Source: Nitrospina sp. UBA6727 (GTDB lineage: Bacteria; Nitrospinota; Nitrospinia; Nitrospinales; VA-1). Taken from it: DNA of 64,000 bases. Under the pieces are notes generated by a model. The model saw nothing but the letters and a program-made list of their open reading frames with translations. It did not search any database and had not been told where the DNA came from. The position numbers were made by a program, and so were the translations under genes. Within the stretch, counting starts at the first letter, position 1, and each line of letters opens with the position of its first letter. Location of the stretch: NCBI GenBank assembly GCA_002454045.1, contig DKID01000016.1, forward strand, positions 92,211 through 156,210, written 5' to 3'. This document shows, piece after piece, positions 16,688 to 26,391 of the stretch.

Positions 16688-17632
16688 TTAAACGGGCGCG
16701 AAAATTTCTTCTATCTTTTCGCGATGTTCGGGGGACGGTTCCCAGCCAATGGCTTTGCGGTTTTCTTCCACCTGCCGCGGATTTTTCACGCCCACCAAAG
16801 CGGTCGTGATTCCCTCCTGCCTCAACACCCAGTTGATCGCGGTCTGGGCGCAGGTCTTGCCCTCTTCGTCCGCGATGTTTTTTAATCGGTTCACCTTTTC
16901 AATGTTCCGCGCAAATCCTTCGCCGGAAAAAGTGCCGATGATTCCCTTGCTCCTCCAGTCCGTGAACTTCGTACTCTTGTCGTACTTGCCGGTTAAAACT
17001 CCCGAACTCAGCGGACTATACGCGATGATTCCGATGTCGTTCTTCACGCAAACGGGAACCGTGTCTTTCTGAATATCCCGCGCTAACAAATTGAACTTTG
17101 GTTGTAGCGAAATAATTTTCCCAAACTTGAGACACTCTCGCATCTGTTCCGCCGAGTAATTGCTGACGCCGATATGACGGATCTTGCCTCGCTCCTGAAT
17201 CTCCAACAGAGTTTCCATCGTCTCTTGCTGCTCCGTCGCCGCGTCGGGCCAGTGGACTTGGTAAAGATCGATCACGTCCGTATCCAGTCGCCTCAAACTT
17301 TGATCGACTTCTTCTAAAATAGAATTTCTGCTGGCGTCTTTGCGGATTGAGGCTAATGATTTTTTATCCCACCGCAGTCCGCATTTTGTGGCGAGGATCA
17401 ATTTATCCCGAAATGGTTTGATGGCTTTTCCGATCAGTTCTTCGGAATGACCAAAGCCATAAACCGGCGCGGTGTCGAAAAAATTAATTCCCGTGTCATA
17501 CGCCTTTTTGATTGAGTCCAGCGAATTTCCATCGCCTTCATTTTTCCAGAACGGGGCGCCGCCTATTCCCCAAGCACCGTAACCGATTACCGAGACTTTA
17601 AGATCGCTGCTGCCCAGATTCCTGTATTCCAT
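16688..17632 (-). CDS. Aldo/keto reductase
   Basis: A 314-aa TIM-barrel NADPH-dependent oxidoreductase. The catalytic tetrad is visible: Asp and Tyr in FFDTAPVYGFGHSEEL (about residues 52-57), Lys in LILATKCGL (about 82) and His in LYQVHWPD (about 124). GVSNYSAEQM and AYSPLSSGVLTGKY are standard for the YajO/Tas-like branch. Substrate is not predictable. ATG 17632 is preferred to a TTG at 17644. It stands alone, convergent with the prepilin peptidase gene and divergent from the ABC exporter. Confidence 0.93.
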   Translation of the reverse strand: MEYRNLGSSDLKVSVIGYGAWGIGGAPFWKNEGDGNSLDSIKKAYDTGINFFDTAPVYGFGHSEELIGKAIKPFRDKLILATKCGLRWDKKSLASIRKDASRNSILEEVDQSLRRLDTDVIDLYQVHWPDAATEQQETMETLLEIQERGKIRHIGVSNYSAEQMRECLKFGKIISLQPKFNLLARDIQKDTVPVCVKNDIGIIAYSPLSSGVLTGKYDKSTKFTDWRSKGIIGTFSGEGFARNIEKVNRLKNIADEEGKTCAQTAINWVLRQEGITTALVGVKNPRQVEENRKAIGWEPSPEHREKIEEIFAPV

Positions 17633-17660
17633 GCGCGCCACCAAAGTTGAATTTTATTTT

Positions 17661-17691
17661 TGCGGCCGCGTCATCGCCGTCGTCGCGACTT
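17661..17691. repeat. RYC triplet tract H
   Basis: Short plus-strand run of GTC/ATC/GCC triplets in the divergent region between the aldo/keto reductase and the ABC exporter, just upstream of the exporter promoter. Confidence 0.45.
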
Positions 17692-17705
17692 TATTCAAAA
17701 ATTGT

Positions 17706-17732
17706 TTGGCATTACAGAGTTGCTATTATAAT
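17706..17732 (+). promoter_or_regulatory. Promoter of the ABC exporter gene
   Basis: A perfect TATAAT at 17727-17732 with TTGGCA 15 nt upstream at 17706-17711, about 38 nt before the ATG at 17771. Confidence 0.5.
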
Positions 17733-17770
17733 CTTACACCATAGCCGTTCACCAACTTTCGCCGACGAAG

Positions 17771-19495
17771 ATGAAATCCCTTTTACGAGTACTGAGTTAT
17801 CTAAAGCCCTACAAAAAAAGAGTAGCGGTGACTTTGTCCCTCGCCATCTCCACCACCCTTCTTGATTTGGTCCCGCCGTGGCTGATTAAAATAATCGTCG
17901 ACAGTCTAGTGGAAAGCAAAGACTCGTTGTGGATATACAGCCCCATCGCGGGTTTGGCCGGCATCTATCTCGCGCGAAACTTCACCAACCATCAGCGCAT
18001 CATGGTCAACAACAAAGTCGAGCAGAACGTGGTGTTCGATTTGCGGTCGGATGTTTATCGGGCACTGCAAAACTTATCCATGAGTTACTTTGAAAACCGC
18101 TCCACCGGCGAGTTGATGTCCCGCGCCAACGACGACGTGAACTATGTCGAACGCGTGTTCATCGATGGCGTGGAACAAGTCGTGACCGCGGTCCTCACGC
18201 TGGTCGGCATCTCCGTCATACTTTTTTATATGCACTGGAAACTGGCGATAGCGGCGTTGCTCCCCATCCCGTTTCTGATTTATGGCGCGTGGCTCTACAC
18301 CTCCAGGGCGCACGACCAATATCACGTTGTGCGAAAACGAGCGGCGACAATGAACGCTAAGTTGCAGGACTCCATCTCCGGAATTCGCGAAACACTTTCC
18401 TTCAATCGCCAGTTACACGAAGTCAAACAATTTGAAAAACGTAGCCGGGATTATTGCAACGGAACTTTGGAAGTCATGAGGTTGTGGGCACTCTACTCGC
18501 CGTCGATGATGTTCCTCGGCTCCCTCGGCACAGTCATGATCCTCCTGTATGGCGCAGGATTGGTGCAGGCTGGCGACATCACCGTCGGCTCCTTGATCGC
18601 CTTCGTCGGCTACCTGGCTTTATTTTACACGCCGATCAACCAACTGCATTCCGTCAATCACATGCTCCAACACGCGTTGGCTTCCGGAGAGCGCCTGTTC
18701 GAAATTATCGACACCGTGCCCGATGTGCAAGATGCCCCCGACGCGGTGCTCCCTTCCACCAACGTCCGCGGCGCCATTCAATTTGACCGCGTGGATTTTT
18801 CCTACACCGCGGGCAAACCCGCCATCGCGGGAGTTGACTTCACAATCGCCGCCGGCGAAAAGATCGCCATCGTCGGGCACACCGGCAGCGGCAAATCCAC
18901 GTTGGTCAAACTGCTGATGCGATTTTATGACGTCGAGTCAGGCACCATTCTCATCGACGGTCACCGAATAAAAAATCTGAAACTTTCTTACCTCCGCGAA
19001 CAAATCGGTTTGGTCGCGCAAGACCCCTTCTTGTTTAACGGCACCATCGCCGAAAATATTCTTTACGGAAATATCGAAGCCGACCGCGACCAAGTCATCT
19101 CGGCGGCGACCTCGGCGCGCGCCGATTCGTTCATAAAAAACTTGCCAGACGGATACGACGCTCGGGTCGGCGAGCGGGGGATTAAACTTTCGGGCGGGGA
19201 AAAACACCGCATCGCCATCGCCCGGACTTTCCTGAAAAACCCGCCGGTGCTGGTGTTGGACGAAGCTACTTCCTCGGTGGACACGGAAACCGAAAACCAT
19301 ATCAAGCAGGCTCTGAACATGTTGATGAAAGGACGCACGACTTTGATCATCGCGCATCGCTTGTCAACTTTGGAAGGAGCCGACCGAGTTTTGGTCATGA
19401 AAAACGGGGAACTGGTTGAGACGGGAGACCACGATTCGCTCATCGCCACCGACTCGGAATACGCGCAACTGTTCCAGCAACAAGTACACCTCTAA
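17771..19495 (+). CDS. MsbA-type ABC exporter (fused permease and ATPase)
   Basis: A 574-aa half-transporter. Six membrane helices fill about residues 15-310, with the conserved YFENRSTGELMSRANDDV coupling segment near 112. The ATPase domain follows: Walker A GHTGSGKST (about 375), Q-loop VAQDPFLFNGT, signature LSGGEKHRIAIARTF, Walker B VLVLDEATSSVD and switch His in IIAHRLST. It would act as a homodimer exporting lipid or another amphiphile. The lipid A flippase role is possible but unproved, as no lpxK or kdtA gene adjoins it. Single gene with its own promoter. Confidence 0.93.
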   Translation: MKSLLRVLSYLKPYKKRVAVTLSLAISTTLLDLVPPWLIKIIVDSLVESKDSLWIYSPIAGLAGIYLARNFTNHQRIMVNNKVEQNVVFDLRSDVYRALQNLSMSYFENRSTGELMSRANDDVNYVERVFIDGVEQVVTAVLTLVGISVILFYMHWKLAIAALLPIPFLIYGAWLYTSRAHDQYHVVRKRAATMNAKLQDSISGIRETLSFNRQLHEVKQFEKRSRDYCNGTLEVMRLWALYSPSMMFLGSLGTVMILLYGAGLVQAGDITVGSLIAFVGYLALFYTPINQLHSVNHMLQHALASGERLFEIIDTVPDVQDAPDAVLPSTNVRGAIQFDRVDFSYTAGKPAIAGVDFTIAAGEKIAIVGHTGSGKSTLVKLLMRFYDVESGTILIDGHRIKNLKLSYLREQIGLVAQDPFLFNGTIAENILYGNIEADRDQVISAATSARADSFIKNLPDGYDARVGERGIKLSGGEKHRIAIARTFLKNPPVLVLDEATSSVDTETENHIKQALNMLMKGRTTLIIAHRLSTLEGADRVLVMKNGELVETGDHDSLIATDSEYAQLFQQQVHL

Positions 19496-19552
19496 CGCGC
19501 GAAAGTCTTTCGCAACGCGACGGTTTGCGTGAAAGTTTGCGCGACGGGAAGA

Positions 19553-19620
19553 ACGCCGTCGTCGTTACCATCGCCGCCATCGTCACACCGCCGCCGTCAT
19601 CACCGTCGTCGCCGTGGTGC
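19553..19620. repeat. RYC triplet tract I
   Basis: Plus-strand GCC/GTC/ATC/ACC triplets in the convergent junction between the ABC exporter and the M16C peptidase. One of the clearest copies, with only a CACACC interruption and a TTA. Confidence 0.65.
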
Positions 19621-19626
19621 TATCGG

Positions 19627-22554
19627 TCAGTGGAATACTTTGACTAGTTCGCCGAAGACGGACTTGGATTTTTTGAGTTTGTCTTCATTCCCCAAGGCGC
19701 AGACGTGGCCGCCGTCTCTGATTTTTTCAAACAAGGGGGCGTAGTTTTTTAAGTCGCCGAGGCGGGTGGATAATAATTCTTCGCGCAGTTTCTGTTTCAT
19801 TTCGTGGGTGCGTCCGGTGAGATGATCGATCATGGACACCTTGCCTTTGAGGTCGGGAGTTAACGGCGGGTCCATTTTGCCGACGCAGCCGATGATGATT
19901 TTGGTCAGTTCGTCCGAGGACAATTCTAAGTGATGCAGGAAGTCGGCAATCTCATCATAGACCGCTAAAGTTTCGACGAGGTTGGGGTCGCGGTAAGAGA
20001 GCAGACTATAATCGCCGGTGAAAAAATCGAATGAATCGCTGCTGCCATACGCGCCGCCGTGCACGCGTACCTTGTCCCATAAAAACCCGGTTCTAAGCAG
20101 ACCTTTGAGCACCTCAAACTGTCCGGAATATTTGAAATCCAAGTCATACAGATTGGCGCCTTTGCCGACGTGTTGCACGCTGCTCGCCGTCAAAAATCCT
20201 TCGTTCAGCGGCACCGCTTGCAGATTCCATTCTTCAACATTCCAGTCCTTGTCGGAAAGGATGCCGTTTGTTGCGACGATTCTTTTTTCTATCTTGCGAT
20301 AATCCTTTTGCGGCGCGGTGATGTCGAAGAAGACATTCTGCCGGGTGAACACTCGCGCCGCGACCTGCCGGAACTGGTCTGCAACTTCGCCCGCGTCTTT
20401 CTCCACGCGCGCCAGCAACTGTTCCAAAAATCGGTAATAGGTGATTCCATCCGTAAGTTCATCAAACTGTCCGAGCCGCGACTGGTAGGACTGTAGCCGC
20501 GACAGCACGTAATGATTTCCGTGGGGGACAATCGAATCTTCCATGTCGGCTTTGGCGCTGCGGATGATTTCAACCAATCGTTTATGATCATCAAAACTGA
20601 AGTCGCCGAGCAGTTCATCAAAAATATCAAACAGGCTGTCCACTTTTTCCATCAACGCTTTTCCATCGAAAAAAAGATAAGAGAGGACTTGATGACGATC
20701 TTGAACTGTCGCCGAGGAAAAATGAGACGCGCGAATTCCGCCGGTATGAATGCCGATCAACTTTGAAATTTCCGTGTAGTTACGCTTGCCGGTGCCCATC
20801 CCCAGCACCAAAGTTCCCAGCAGCGAGATGTAGGGAATCATCGTAGCCGGCACGGAGCGCGTGTTGAATCCTGCTTGGACGTAAGCGATGTCGTTGGTGA
20901 ACAGATCGTGGAACAAGATTTTTGCGGCGCCTTGGTTTTTTATTTCCAAGGGATACTTTTCTATTTCTTTGGGGACGTCTTGAGTTTCCAACGATGGAAG
21001 CGTGGAAAGTGCCTCCGCGGAGTCTGGGGTCAGTTGCAATTTCTGTAGTCTTTGAGTTTCCGCAATCAAGTTGTCAATCTCGGCGGAAGGTAATTTCTCT
21101 TTGACCGCTTTCAAAATTTTTCTTTCCCGGGCTTCCAGTTTCTTGCTCATGCCCGGCTTCGGAACCGCGACTAGAATGCTGCGATGATTATTTTCGATCA
21201 GGTGGTCGCGGATTAAATTTTCGAAATATCCTTCGCGCATTTGTTTTTTTATTTTTCGCATTACCTTCTCAAATCTGAGATGGGTAAAAGGATTTTTGTC
21301 GTATAACCATGAGCCCAAAGATTGGATGTTATAAACGATGCCTTTCGGGAACCCGCCAAAATTTGCTTCCCGAAGTTTGAAGTCTATGGAATTGACCGCG
21401 GAGCGAACCATGTCTTCCTCTATTCCATTTTCCGCCAAGTCGCGGAAGGTCGAATCTATGAGCGCGAGAACTTTGCTTTCGTGCTCGGGCTCCGTTCCTT
21501 TCAAACCCACGGCAAAGATTGTGTCGGCGCGGTTGTCGTCGAATCCGCCGCCGATGACTTCGCTACCCAGTTCGGAGGTGATGAGCGCCTTTCTTAAGGG
21601 AGACGCGGAAGACCCTAGCAGGAGGTGGCTCAGTATGCTGAACCCGAGGCAATGTTCATGGTTGATGGCTTTGTCCAGTTTGTAGCCGACCAGGATATAA
21701 GTTTTTTTCTCCAGCGACTCATGGCTGGAAATCGGATAGGGCAGGCTTTTTCTTTTCGGTTTTCGGAAGGACCGCTGGTGGGCAATGGAAGTGTTGACGT
21801 CCATGCGTTCAAAATCCCGCAAATATTTTTCCTGCAAAAATTCAAGGTAGTTTTGAGTGTCTCCATCCCCGTACAAAAATAATCTGCTGTTCGAGGGGTG
21901 ATAATGTTTTTTGTGGAAATCCTTGAAGTCCGCGTAGGTCAGGTCGGGAATGCATTCGGGGTCTCCCCCCGACTCATATCCGTATGGAGTGGAAGGGAAA
22001 AGGGAATGCGCCAACTGGCGATTGATAAAACTTTCCGGGCTGGAAAACTCGCCTTTCATCTCGTTCAACACTACCCCTTTATAAACAATTTTATCTGCCG
22101 GGCTGTTCAGTTCATAATGCCAACCTTCCTGCTTGAAGGTTTCCTCCGAAATGTTGGGATGAAAAACCGCGTCCAGATAAACATTCATAAGGTTGAAAAA
22201 ATCTTTCTGGTTCCTGCTGGCGACGGGATACATGGTCTTGTCGGGAAAAGTCATCGCGTTGAGGAAGGTCTGCAGACTGCCTTTCATGAGTTCCACAAAC
22301 GGCTCCTTGACGGGAAAATTTTTGGAGCCGCATAGTACGCTGTGCTCAAGAATATGGGCTATCCCGGTATTGTTTTCAGGGGGAGTCCTGAACGTGGCGC
22401 TGAACACTTTGTTGTCATCATCGTTTTCAAGAACCAGCAATTCAGAGCCGGTAACATCGTGTTCAAAAAAAAGTCCGAGAGATTTAATTTCGGCAATCTC
22501 CTCCTTTTTGGTCAACCTGAATCCGCTGTAACTTTTGTTGAGTTCAAATTCCAT
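19627..22554 (-). CDS. Peptidase M16C, presequence-protease-like
   Basis: A 975-aa zinc metallopeptidase of the PreP/falcilysin branch, about the family's full length. The inverted zinc motif HILEH is at about residue 67, with the distal Glu in VVLNEMKGEFSSPES near 162. The second half (about 480-970) repeats the fold without the motif, as in PreP, forming a closed chamber for unstructured peptides. No signal peptide is seen, so it is probably cytoplasmic, clearing peptides. It is last in a minus-strand group after exonuclease III (9 nt gap). Confidence 0.95.
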   Translation of the reverse strand: MEFELNKSYSGFRLTKKEEIAEIKSLGLFFEHDVTGSELLVLENDDDNKVFSATFRTPPENNTGIAHILEHSVLCGSKNFPVKEPFVELMKGSLQTFLNAMTFPDKTMYPVASRNQKDFFNLMNVYLDAVFHPNISEETFKQEGWHYELNSPADKIVYKGVVLNEMKGEFSSPESFINRQLAHSLFPSTPYGYESGGDPECIPDLTYADFKDFHKKHYHPSNSRLFLYGDGDTQNYLEFLQEKYLRDFERMDVNTSIAHQRSFRKPKRKSLPYPISSHESLEKKTYILVGYKLDKAINHEHCLGFSILSHLLLGSSASPLRKALITSELGSEVIGGGFDDNRADTIFAVGLKGTEPEHESKVLALIDSTFRDLAENGIEEDMVRSAVNSIDFKLREANFGGFPKGIVYNIQSLGSWLYDKNPFTHLRFEKVMRKIKKQMREGYFENLIRDHLIENNHRSILVAVPKPGMSKKLEARERKILKAVKEKLPSAEIDNLIAETQRLQKLQLTPDSAEALSTLPSLETQDVPKEIEKYPLEIKNQGAAKILFHDLFTNDIAYVQAGFNTRSVPATMIPYISLLGTLVLGMGTGKRNYTEISKLIGIHTGGIRASHFSSATVQDRHQVLSYLFFDGKALMEKVDSLFDIFDELLGDFSFDDHKRLVEIIRSAKADMEDSIVPHGNHYVLSRLQSYQSRLGQFDELTDGITYYRFLEQLLARVEKDAGEVADQFRQVAARVFTRQNVFFDITAPQKDYRKIEKRIVATNGILSDKDWNVEEWNLQAVPLNEGFLTASSVQHVGKGANLYDLDFKYSGQFEVLKGLLRTGFLWDKVRVHGGAYGSSDSFDFFTGDYSLLSYRDPNLVETLAVYDEIADFLHHLELSSDELTKIIIGCVGKMDPPLTPDLKGKVSMIDHLTGRTHEMKQKLREELLSTRLGDLKNYAPLFEKIRDGGHVCALGNEDKLKKSKSVFGELVKVFH

Positions 22555-22563
22555 AAAGTCCTC

Positions 22564-23331
22564 CTATTTAGCTTTGATGTCCAAGCCTATGGGACAATGG
22601 TCCGAGCCCATGACATTGGGTTGAATGAAAGAATCTTTGACCTTCGCCATAAGATTTTCCGTGACAAAAAAATAATCGATGCGCCAGCCGATATTTTTGG
22701 CGCGCACATTAAATCGGTAACTCCACCATGTATATTGCTCCGGTTCCGGGTGAAACTTTCTGAAACTATCCACATACCCATGCGAGATTAATTTATCGAC
22801 CCAAGCTCTCTCCTCCGGCAAGAAGCCCGAGTTTTTCGCGTTGGCTTTTGGATTTTTCAAGTCGATGGCTTTATGGGCGGTGTTCACATCTCCAGTAATC
22901 ACCAGCTCTTTCCCGTCTTCCCGTAACTGCTGGCAATGATCCAGAAACGCGTCATAAAATTCCATTTTGTATCCCAGTCTTTCCGGACCGCTGGTGCCGT
23001 TGGGAAAATATACATTCAAAAGGTCAAAATCTTTAAACTCAATTCTGATGACGCGGCCTTCCAAATCGAATCGTTTGATCCCCATTCCCAAATGAACTGA
23101 CTGCGGTTTCTTTTTCGTGAAGACAGCCACGCCGCTGTATCCTTTGCGTTGAGCAGGATTCCAAACCGCGTGGTAGCCGTCTGGATTTTGCGTAGATTCC
23201 GCGAGGCTTTCGGTTCGCGCTTTGATTTCCTGCAAGCACATAACATCCGGGGCTTCAGAATTCAACCAATCGAAAAATCCTTTTTTGACCACCGCGCGCA
23301 ATCCATTAACGTTCCAACTAAAAATCCGCAT
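22564..23331 (-). CDS. xth: Exodeoxyribonuclease III
   Basis: A 255-aa Mg-dependent AP endonuclease and 3'-exonuclease of the ExoIII/Ape1 family. Motifs in order: FSWNVNGLRA (residues 4-13), CLQEIKA (about 33), GYSGVAVFTKK, GDVNTAHKAIDL (about 148), WWSYRFNVRAKNIGWRIDYFFV (catalytic Asp) and MGSDHCPIGLDI at the end with the catalytic His. It acts in base-excision repair. Upstream 12 nt away is a small membrane protein gene, downstream the M16C peptidase. Confidence 0.96.
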   Translation of the reverse strand: MRIFSWNVNGLRAVVKKGFFDWLNSEAPDVMCLQEIKARTESLAESTQNPDGYHAVWNPAQRKGYSGVAVFTKKKPQSVHLGMGIKRFDLEGRVIRIEFKDFDLLNVYFPNGTSGPERLGYKMEFYDAFLDHCQQLREDGKELVITGDVNTAHKAIDLKNPKANAKNSGFLPEERAWVDKLISHGYVDSFRKFHPEPEQYTWWSYRFNVRAKNIGWRIDYFFVTENLMAKVKDSFIQPNVMGSDHCPIGLDIKAK

Positions 23332-23343
23332 GAATCTTTTTTA

Positions 23344-23628
23344 TCAGGATTGACCAAAGTAAAATGCCGCGAGGTATGCCAAAAATCCCAGCCAAAGATT
23401 TTTGCACAAACTTTGGTAATGTCTAAAAATTTTTAAATCTTCCTTTGCGGCATCAAACAGCAAGCCGTATTCCAGAATGAACCAAAGCGGTGGCCCGAGC
23501 GCCCACCCCGCAAAAATAAGATGACGCGGACAACCGGTAACGTGAGAGCGATAAGTGTAAGCCAGTCCCACCACGACCAGAAAAAGCCCGAGGTATTTTC
23601 TTATTTCCCGTTTTGTCCACGAACGCAT
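23344..23628 (-). CDS. Small hypothetical membrane protein
   Basis: A 94-aa protein with about three hydrophobic segments (residues 13-25, 39-56 and 77-92) and a basic N-terminus. GGAG lies 8 nt before ATG 23628, which together with the tight 12-nt spacing to exonuclease III supports it as real. Two Cys residues (GCPRHL, SLCKN). No family recognised. Confidence 0.7.
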   Translation of the reverse strand: MRSWTKREIRKYLGLFLVVVGLAYTYRSHVTGCPRHLIFAGWALGPPLWFILEYGLLFDAAKEDLKIFRHYQSLCKNLWLGFLAYLAAFYFGQS

Positions 23629-23819
23629 GAAACCATCTCCAATTTTCTAAGCGTCAATTAAAACTTAACATAAACGCAAAATTTTTCGCGGGAGAATTTG
23701 AGAGGCGCCCGAAAATATTCAAATAGTTTTTTTCGCCGAAATGGAGTATCCTCCGACCAGCGTGCGAATTATTTTAATGTTCAACACCATTGAGCAATTC
23801 GTTTTGGAGGAGGATGGGT

Positions 23820-24275
23820 ATGTCGATTAACAAAGCCATGGGATGGTCGGTAGTTTTGCTGGCTTTTTTTATTGAGACTCCGTTCTCCATGGCGGCGGAT
23901 GTTGCGGACACGGAAGATTGCGAAAAAATAACCCAGGAAGTTCGGAAGGGGCGACCCGGTGTAGCGCCGGTAACCGTCGTTGACGCAACGGGTCCGATGA
24001 CGGAAATGTCGAGGACGGGGTTATTCTCGGCGGCGGCGAAACCGACGGGGAAACTTTCCAAGGAAGACCAGCGAAATCTTTGTCTCGCCTTGACCCCAAT
24101 ATCGAACCCGGAAAGTCGGTACAAACATAAAGACCACAGCATGTATTACTGCACCCTAATCCTGAACCGAGATAGCCAAGCGTTCTGCTACGGCGCGGTG
24201 CTGGGCGACCCAAAAAAATGCGGCAACATCGTGAGCAAGGAACTCGAAAAGGAGTGTCTTGTAAAATCTCAGTAG
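23820..24275 (+). CDS. Small secreted Cys-rich hypothetical protein
   Basis: A 151-aa protein with a signal peptide (hydrophobic core about residues 8-22, cleavage near FSMAAD) and six cysteines in the mature part, in the contexts DCEK, LCLA, YYCTL, FCYG, KCGN and ECLV. An even number of cysteines in an exported protein suggests three disulfides. ATG 23820 is chosen because GGAGGAGG ends 7 nt upstream; an ATG at 23814 would touch the Shine-Dalgarno. No family recognised. It is a single gene between a minus-strand group and dppDF. Confidence 0.75.
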   Translation: MSINKAMGWSVVLLAFFIETPFSMAADVADTEDCEKITQEVRKGRPGVAPVTVVDATGPMTEMSRTGLFSAAAKPTGKLSKEDQRNLCLALTPISNPESRYKHKDHSMYYCTLILNRDSQAFCYGAVLGDPKKCGNIVSKELEKECLVKSQ

Positions 24276-24404
24276 CACTTCAAGGAAACCTGCGCGTTTG
24301 AAAAACGGTCAACGGCCGCCGCTGCTATCCTCTGGTTCCAATAAAATCCTCCGCGAAAGTTCGTCCTCCCTTTTTTTGAAAACCTGTTTGTCACGGAAAA
24401 ACAA

Positions 24405-25391
24405 ATGTCGTCCCCGGAACTGAAAATCCAAAACTTGGCAGTTGCTTTTTCCACTCCTACTGGAAAGTTGGTCGCCGTCAACGACATCAGTTTTCATCTG
24501 AACCCAGGCGAAACCCTGGCTCTGGTGGGAGAATCCGGTTGCGGCAAAACCGTCACCGCCCTCTCCATTCTCCGTCTTTTACCCGAGCCTCCCGCGGAAA
24601 TTTTATCCGGGAAAATTATTTTCGACGGCCGGGATCTTTTATCTCTACACGCGAAAGCGTTGCAAGATCTTCGCGGCCGCTCCATTTCCATGATTTTCCA
24701 GGACCCTATGACCTGTCTCAATCCGGTCTTGACGGTGGGAGAACAGATTGCCGAAACGCTTCTGCGCCACACAACTATGGACCGACGAGAGGCTATGCAA
24801 AAATCAATCGACCTATTGAGCCGCGTGGAACTTCCGTCGCCGCAAGAAAAACTGCGATACTATCCCCACCAACTAAGTGGGGGAATGCGGCAACGCGTCC
24901 TGATTGCCATGGCGCTGGCTTGCACTCCCAAAGTCCTCATCGCCGACGAACCCACTACCGCCCTCGATGTTCTTACGCAAGCGCAGATTATCAATCTGTT
25001 GGGAAATTTGAAAAAAGAAACCGGGATGTCCATCCTCATCATCACCCACGACATGGGAGTAGTCGCGGAAACCGCCGAAAGGGTGCTGGTTATGTACGCA
25101 GGGGAAATCATCGAATCCGGACCGACCGACGCTCTGCTAAAAAATCCTTTTCATCCCTACACAAAAAGTCTCATTGCTTCCATTCCCAAATCGGGTGCGG
25201 CAAAAAAACCGGGCGCAAGGTTGGAAGAAATATCAGGCAACATGCCCAGCCTGGACCAGCGTCCGTCGGGGTGCCCGTTTCATCCTCGTTGCTCTTGGGC
25301 GATGGAAACATGCAAAACTCAAAATCCTCAACTGCGCAAGGTCGAAGCGCAACGGCAAGTTAGTTGCCACCTAGAACTGGGGTCGTTATGA
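24405..25391 (+). CDS. dppD: Oligo/dipeptide ABC transporter ATPase (DppD/OppD type)
   Basis: A 328-aa ATPase. Walker A GESGCGKTVTAL (about residue 43), signature LSGGMRQRVLIAMALA, Walker B VLIADEPTTALDV and switch IITHDMG. The C-terminal oligopeptide-transporter extension has GCPFHPRCSWAMETC and a final Cys, the region that binds an iron-sulfur cluster in some OppD/DppD proteins. It pairs with the next ATPase through an ATGA overlap. No permease or substrate-binding gene is in the window, so the rest of the importer is encoded elsewhere and its substrate is uncertain. Confidence 0.92.
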   Translation: MSSPELKIQNLAVAFSTPTGKLVAVNDISFHLNPGETLALVGESGCGKTVTALSILRLLPEPPAEILSGKIIFDGRDLLSLHAKALQDLRGRSISMIFQDPMTCLNPVLTVGEQIAETLLRHTTMDRREAMQKSIDLLSRVELPSPQEKLRYYPHQLSGGMRQRVLIAMALACTPKVLIADEPTTALDVLTQAQIINLLGNLKKETGMSILIITHDMGVVAETAERVLVMYAGEIIESGPTDALLKNPFHPYTKSLIASIPKSGAAKKPGARLEEISGNMPSLDQRPSGCPFHPRCSWAMETCKTQNPQLRKVEAQRQVSCHLELGSL

Positions 25392-26362
25392 ACGTGGAAA
25401 AACTGCTGGTGGTTCGGGACCTCAAAAAACATTTCACGCAGAAAAAGAAATTTCTCGAAACCACATCGGCACCAGTTCGCGCGGTGGATGGAATTTCCTT
25501 CACGCTTCACAAAGGAGAAACGCTGGGCATTGTCGGGGAGAGCGGATGCGGCAAATCTACTGCGGCACGAACCTTGCTCCGCTTGATTGAACCAACTTCG
25601 GGGCAGGCGAACTTTTGCGGGATCAATTTGTTTGATCTCAAAGAGGCGGAGATGAGAAACCTTAGAAGAGAAATGCAGATTATATTCCAGGATCCCTATT
25701 CCTCCGTCAACCCGAGGAGACGCATCGGCCACATTCTCCAAGAACCTTTTGAAATTCACGGCTTCCAGAACAAAAGAAAAAATGCCGAAAAAGCAACTCA
25801 ACTTTTAGAGCAGGTGGGATTGGCGGCGGATTATTTTAATCGCTATCCCCACGAATTGAGCGGAGGCCAGTTGCAGCGCGTGGGCATTGCCCGCGCCATC
25901 GCTTTGAACCCAAAGTTAATCGTGGCCGATGAACCGGTGTCGGCTTTAGACGTTTCTATACAAGCCCAAGTCATCAACCTTTTGTTGGATTTGAAAGAAA
26001 AGTTGGACATCTCCTACCTGTTCATCTCGCACGATTTGGGAGTGGTGGAATATTTCTGCGACCAAGTCGCGGTGATGTATCTCGGAAAAATCGTTGAGAT
26101 TGCCGACCGCGAACAAATTTATAACTCGCCGCAGCACCCTTACACCGTCGCCTTGCTGAACGCAATCCCGCGGCTGGATTCTTCGGAACGCTCCAAACAA
26201 AAAACGCCTTTACATGGAGACGTCCCCAATCCCGCGAACCCTCCAAAAGGTTGCGCTTTTCACGGGCGCTGTCCCGTCAAGGAAGAACGATGCGAAAGGG
26301 AAATACCCGCCTTGAAAGAAGTCGCCGTCGGTCACCATGTCGCGTGCTTTTTAAAACATTGA
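25388..26362 (+). CDS. dppF: Oligo/dipeptide ABC transporter ATPase (DppF/OppF type)
   Basis: A 324-aa second ATPase of the pair. Walker A GESGCGKSTAARTLL (about residue 55), QIIFQDPYSSVNPRRRIG, signature LSGGQLQRVGIARAIA, Walker B LIVADEPVSALDV and FISHDLG. The C-terminal extension has GCAFHGRCPVKEERC. ATG 25388 overlaps the dppD stop by four bases, indicating translational coupling and one-to-one stoichiometry. Confidence 0.92.
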   Translation: MNVEKLLVVRDLKKHFTQKKKFLETTSAPVRAVDGISFTLHKGETLGIVGESGCGKSTAARTLLRLIEPTSGQANFCGINLFDLKEAEMRNLRREMQIIFQDPYSSVNPRRRIGHILQEPFEIHGFQNKRKNAEKATQLLEQVGLAADYFNRYPHELSGGQLQRVGIARAIALNPKLIVADEPVSALDVSIQAQVINLLLDLKEKLDISYLFISHDLGVVEYFCDQVAVMYLGKIVEIADREQIYNSPQHPYTVALLNAIPRLDSSERSKQKTPLHGDVPNPANPPKGCAFHGRCPVKEERCEREIPALKEVAVGHHVACFLKH

Positions 26363-26391
26363 CGCCATCTTATTTTTTACCCGGACAACCT

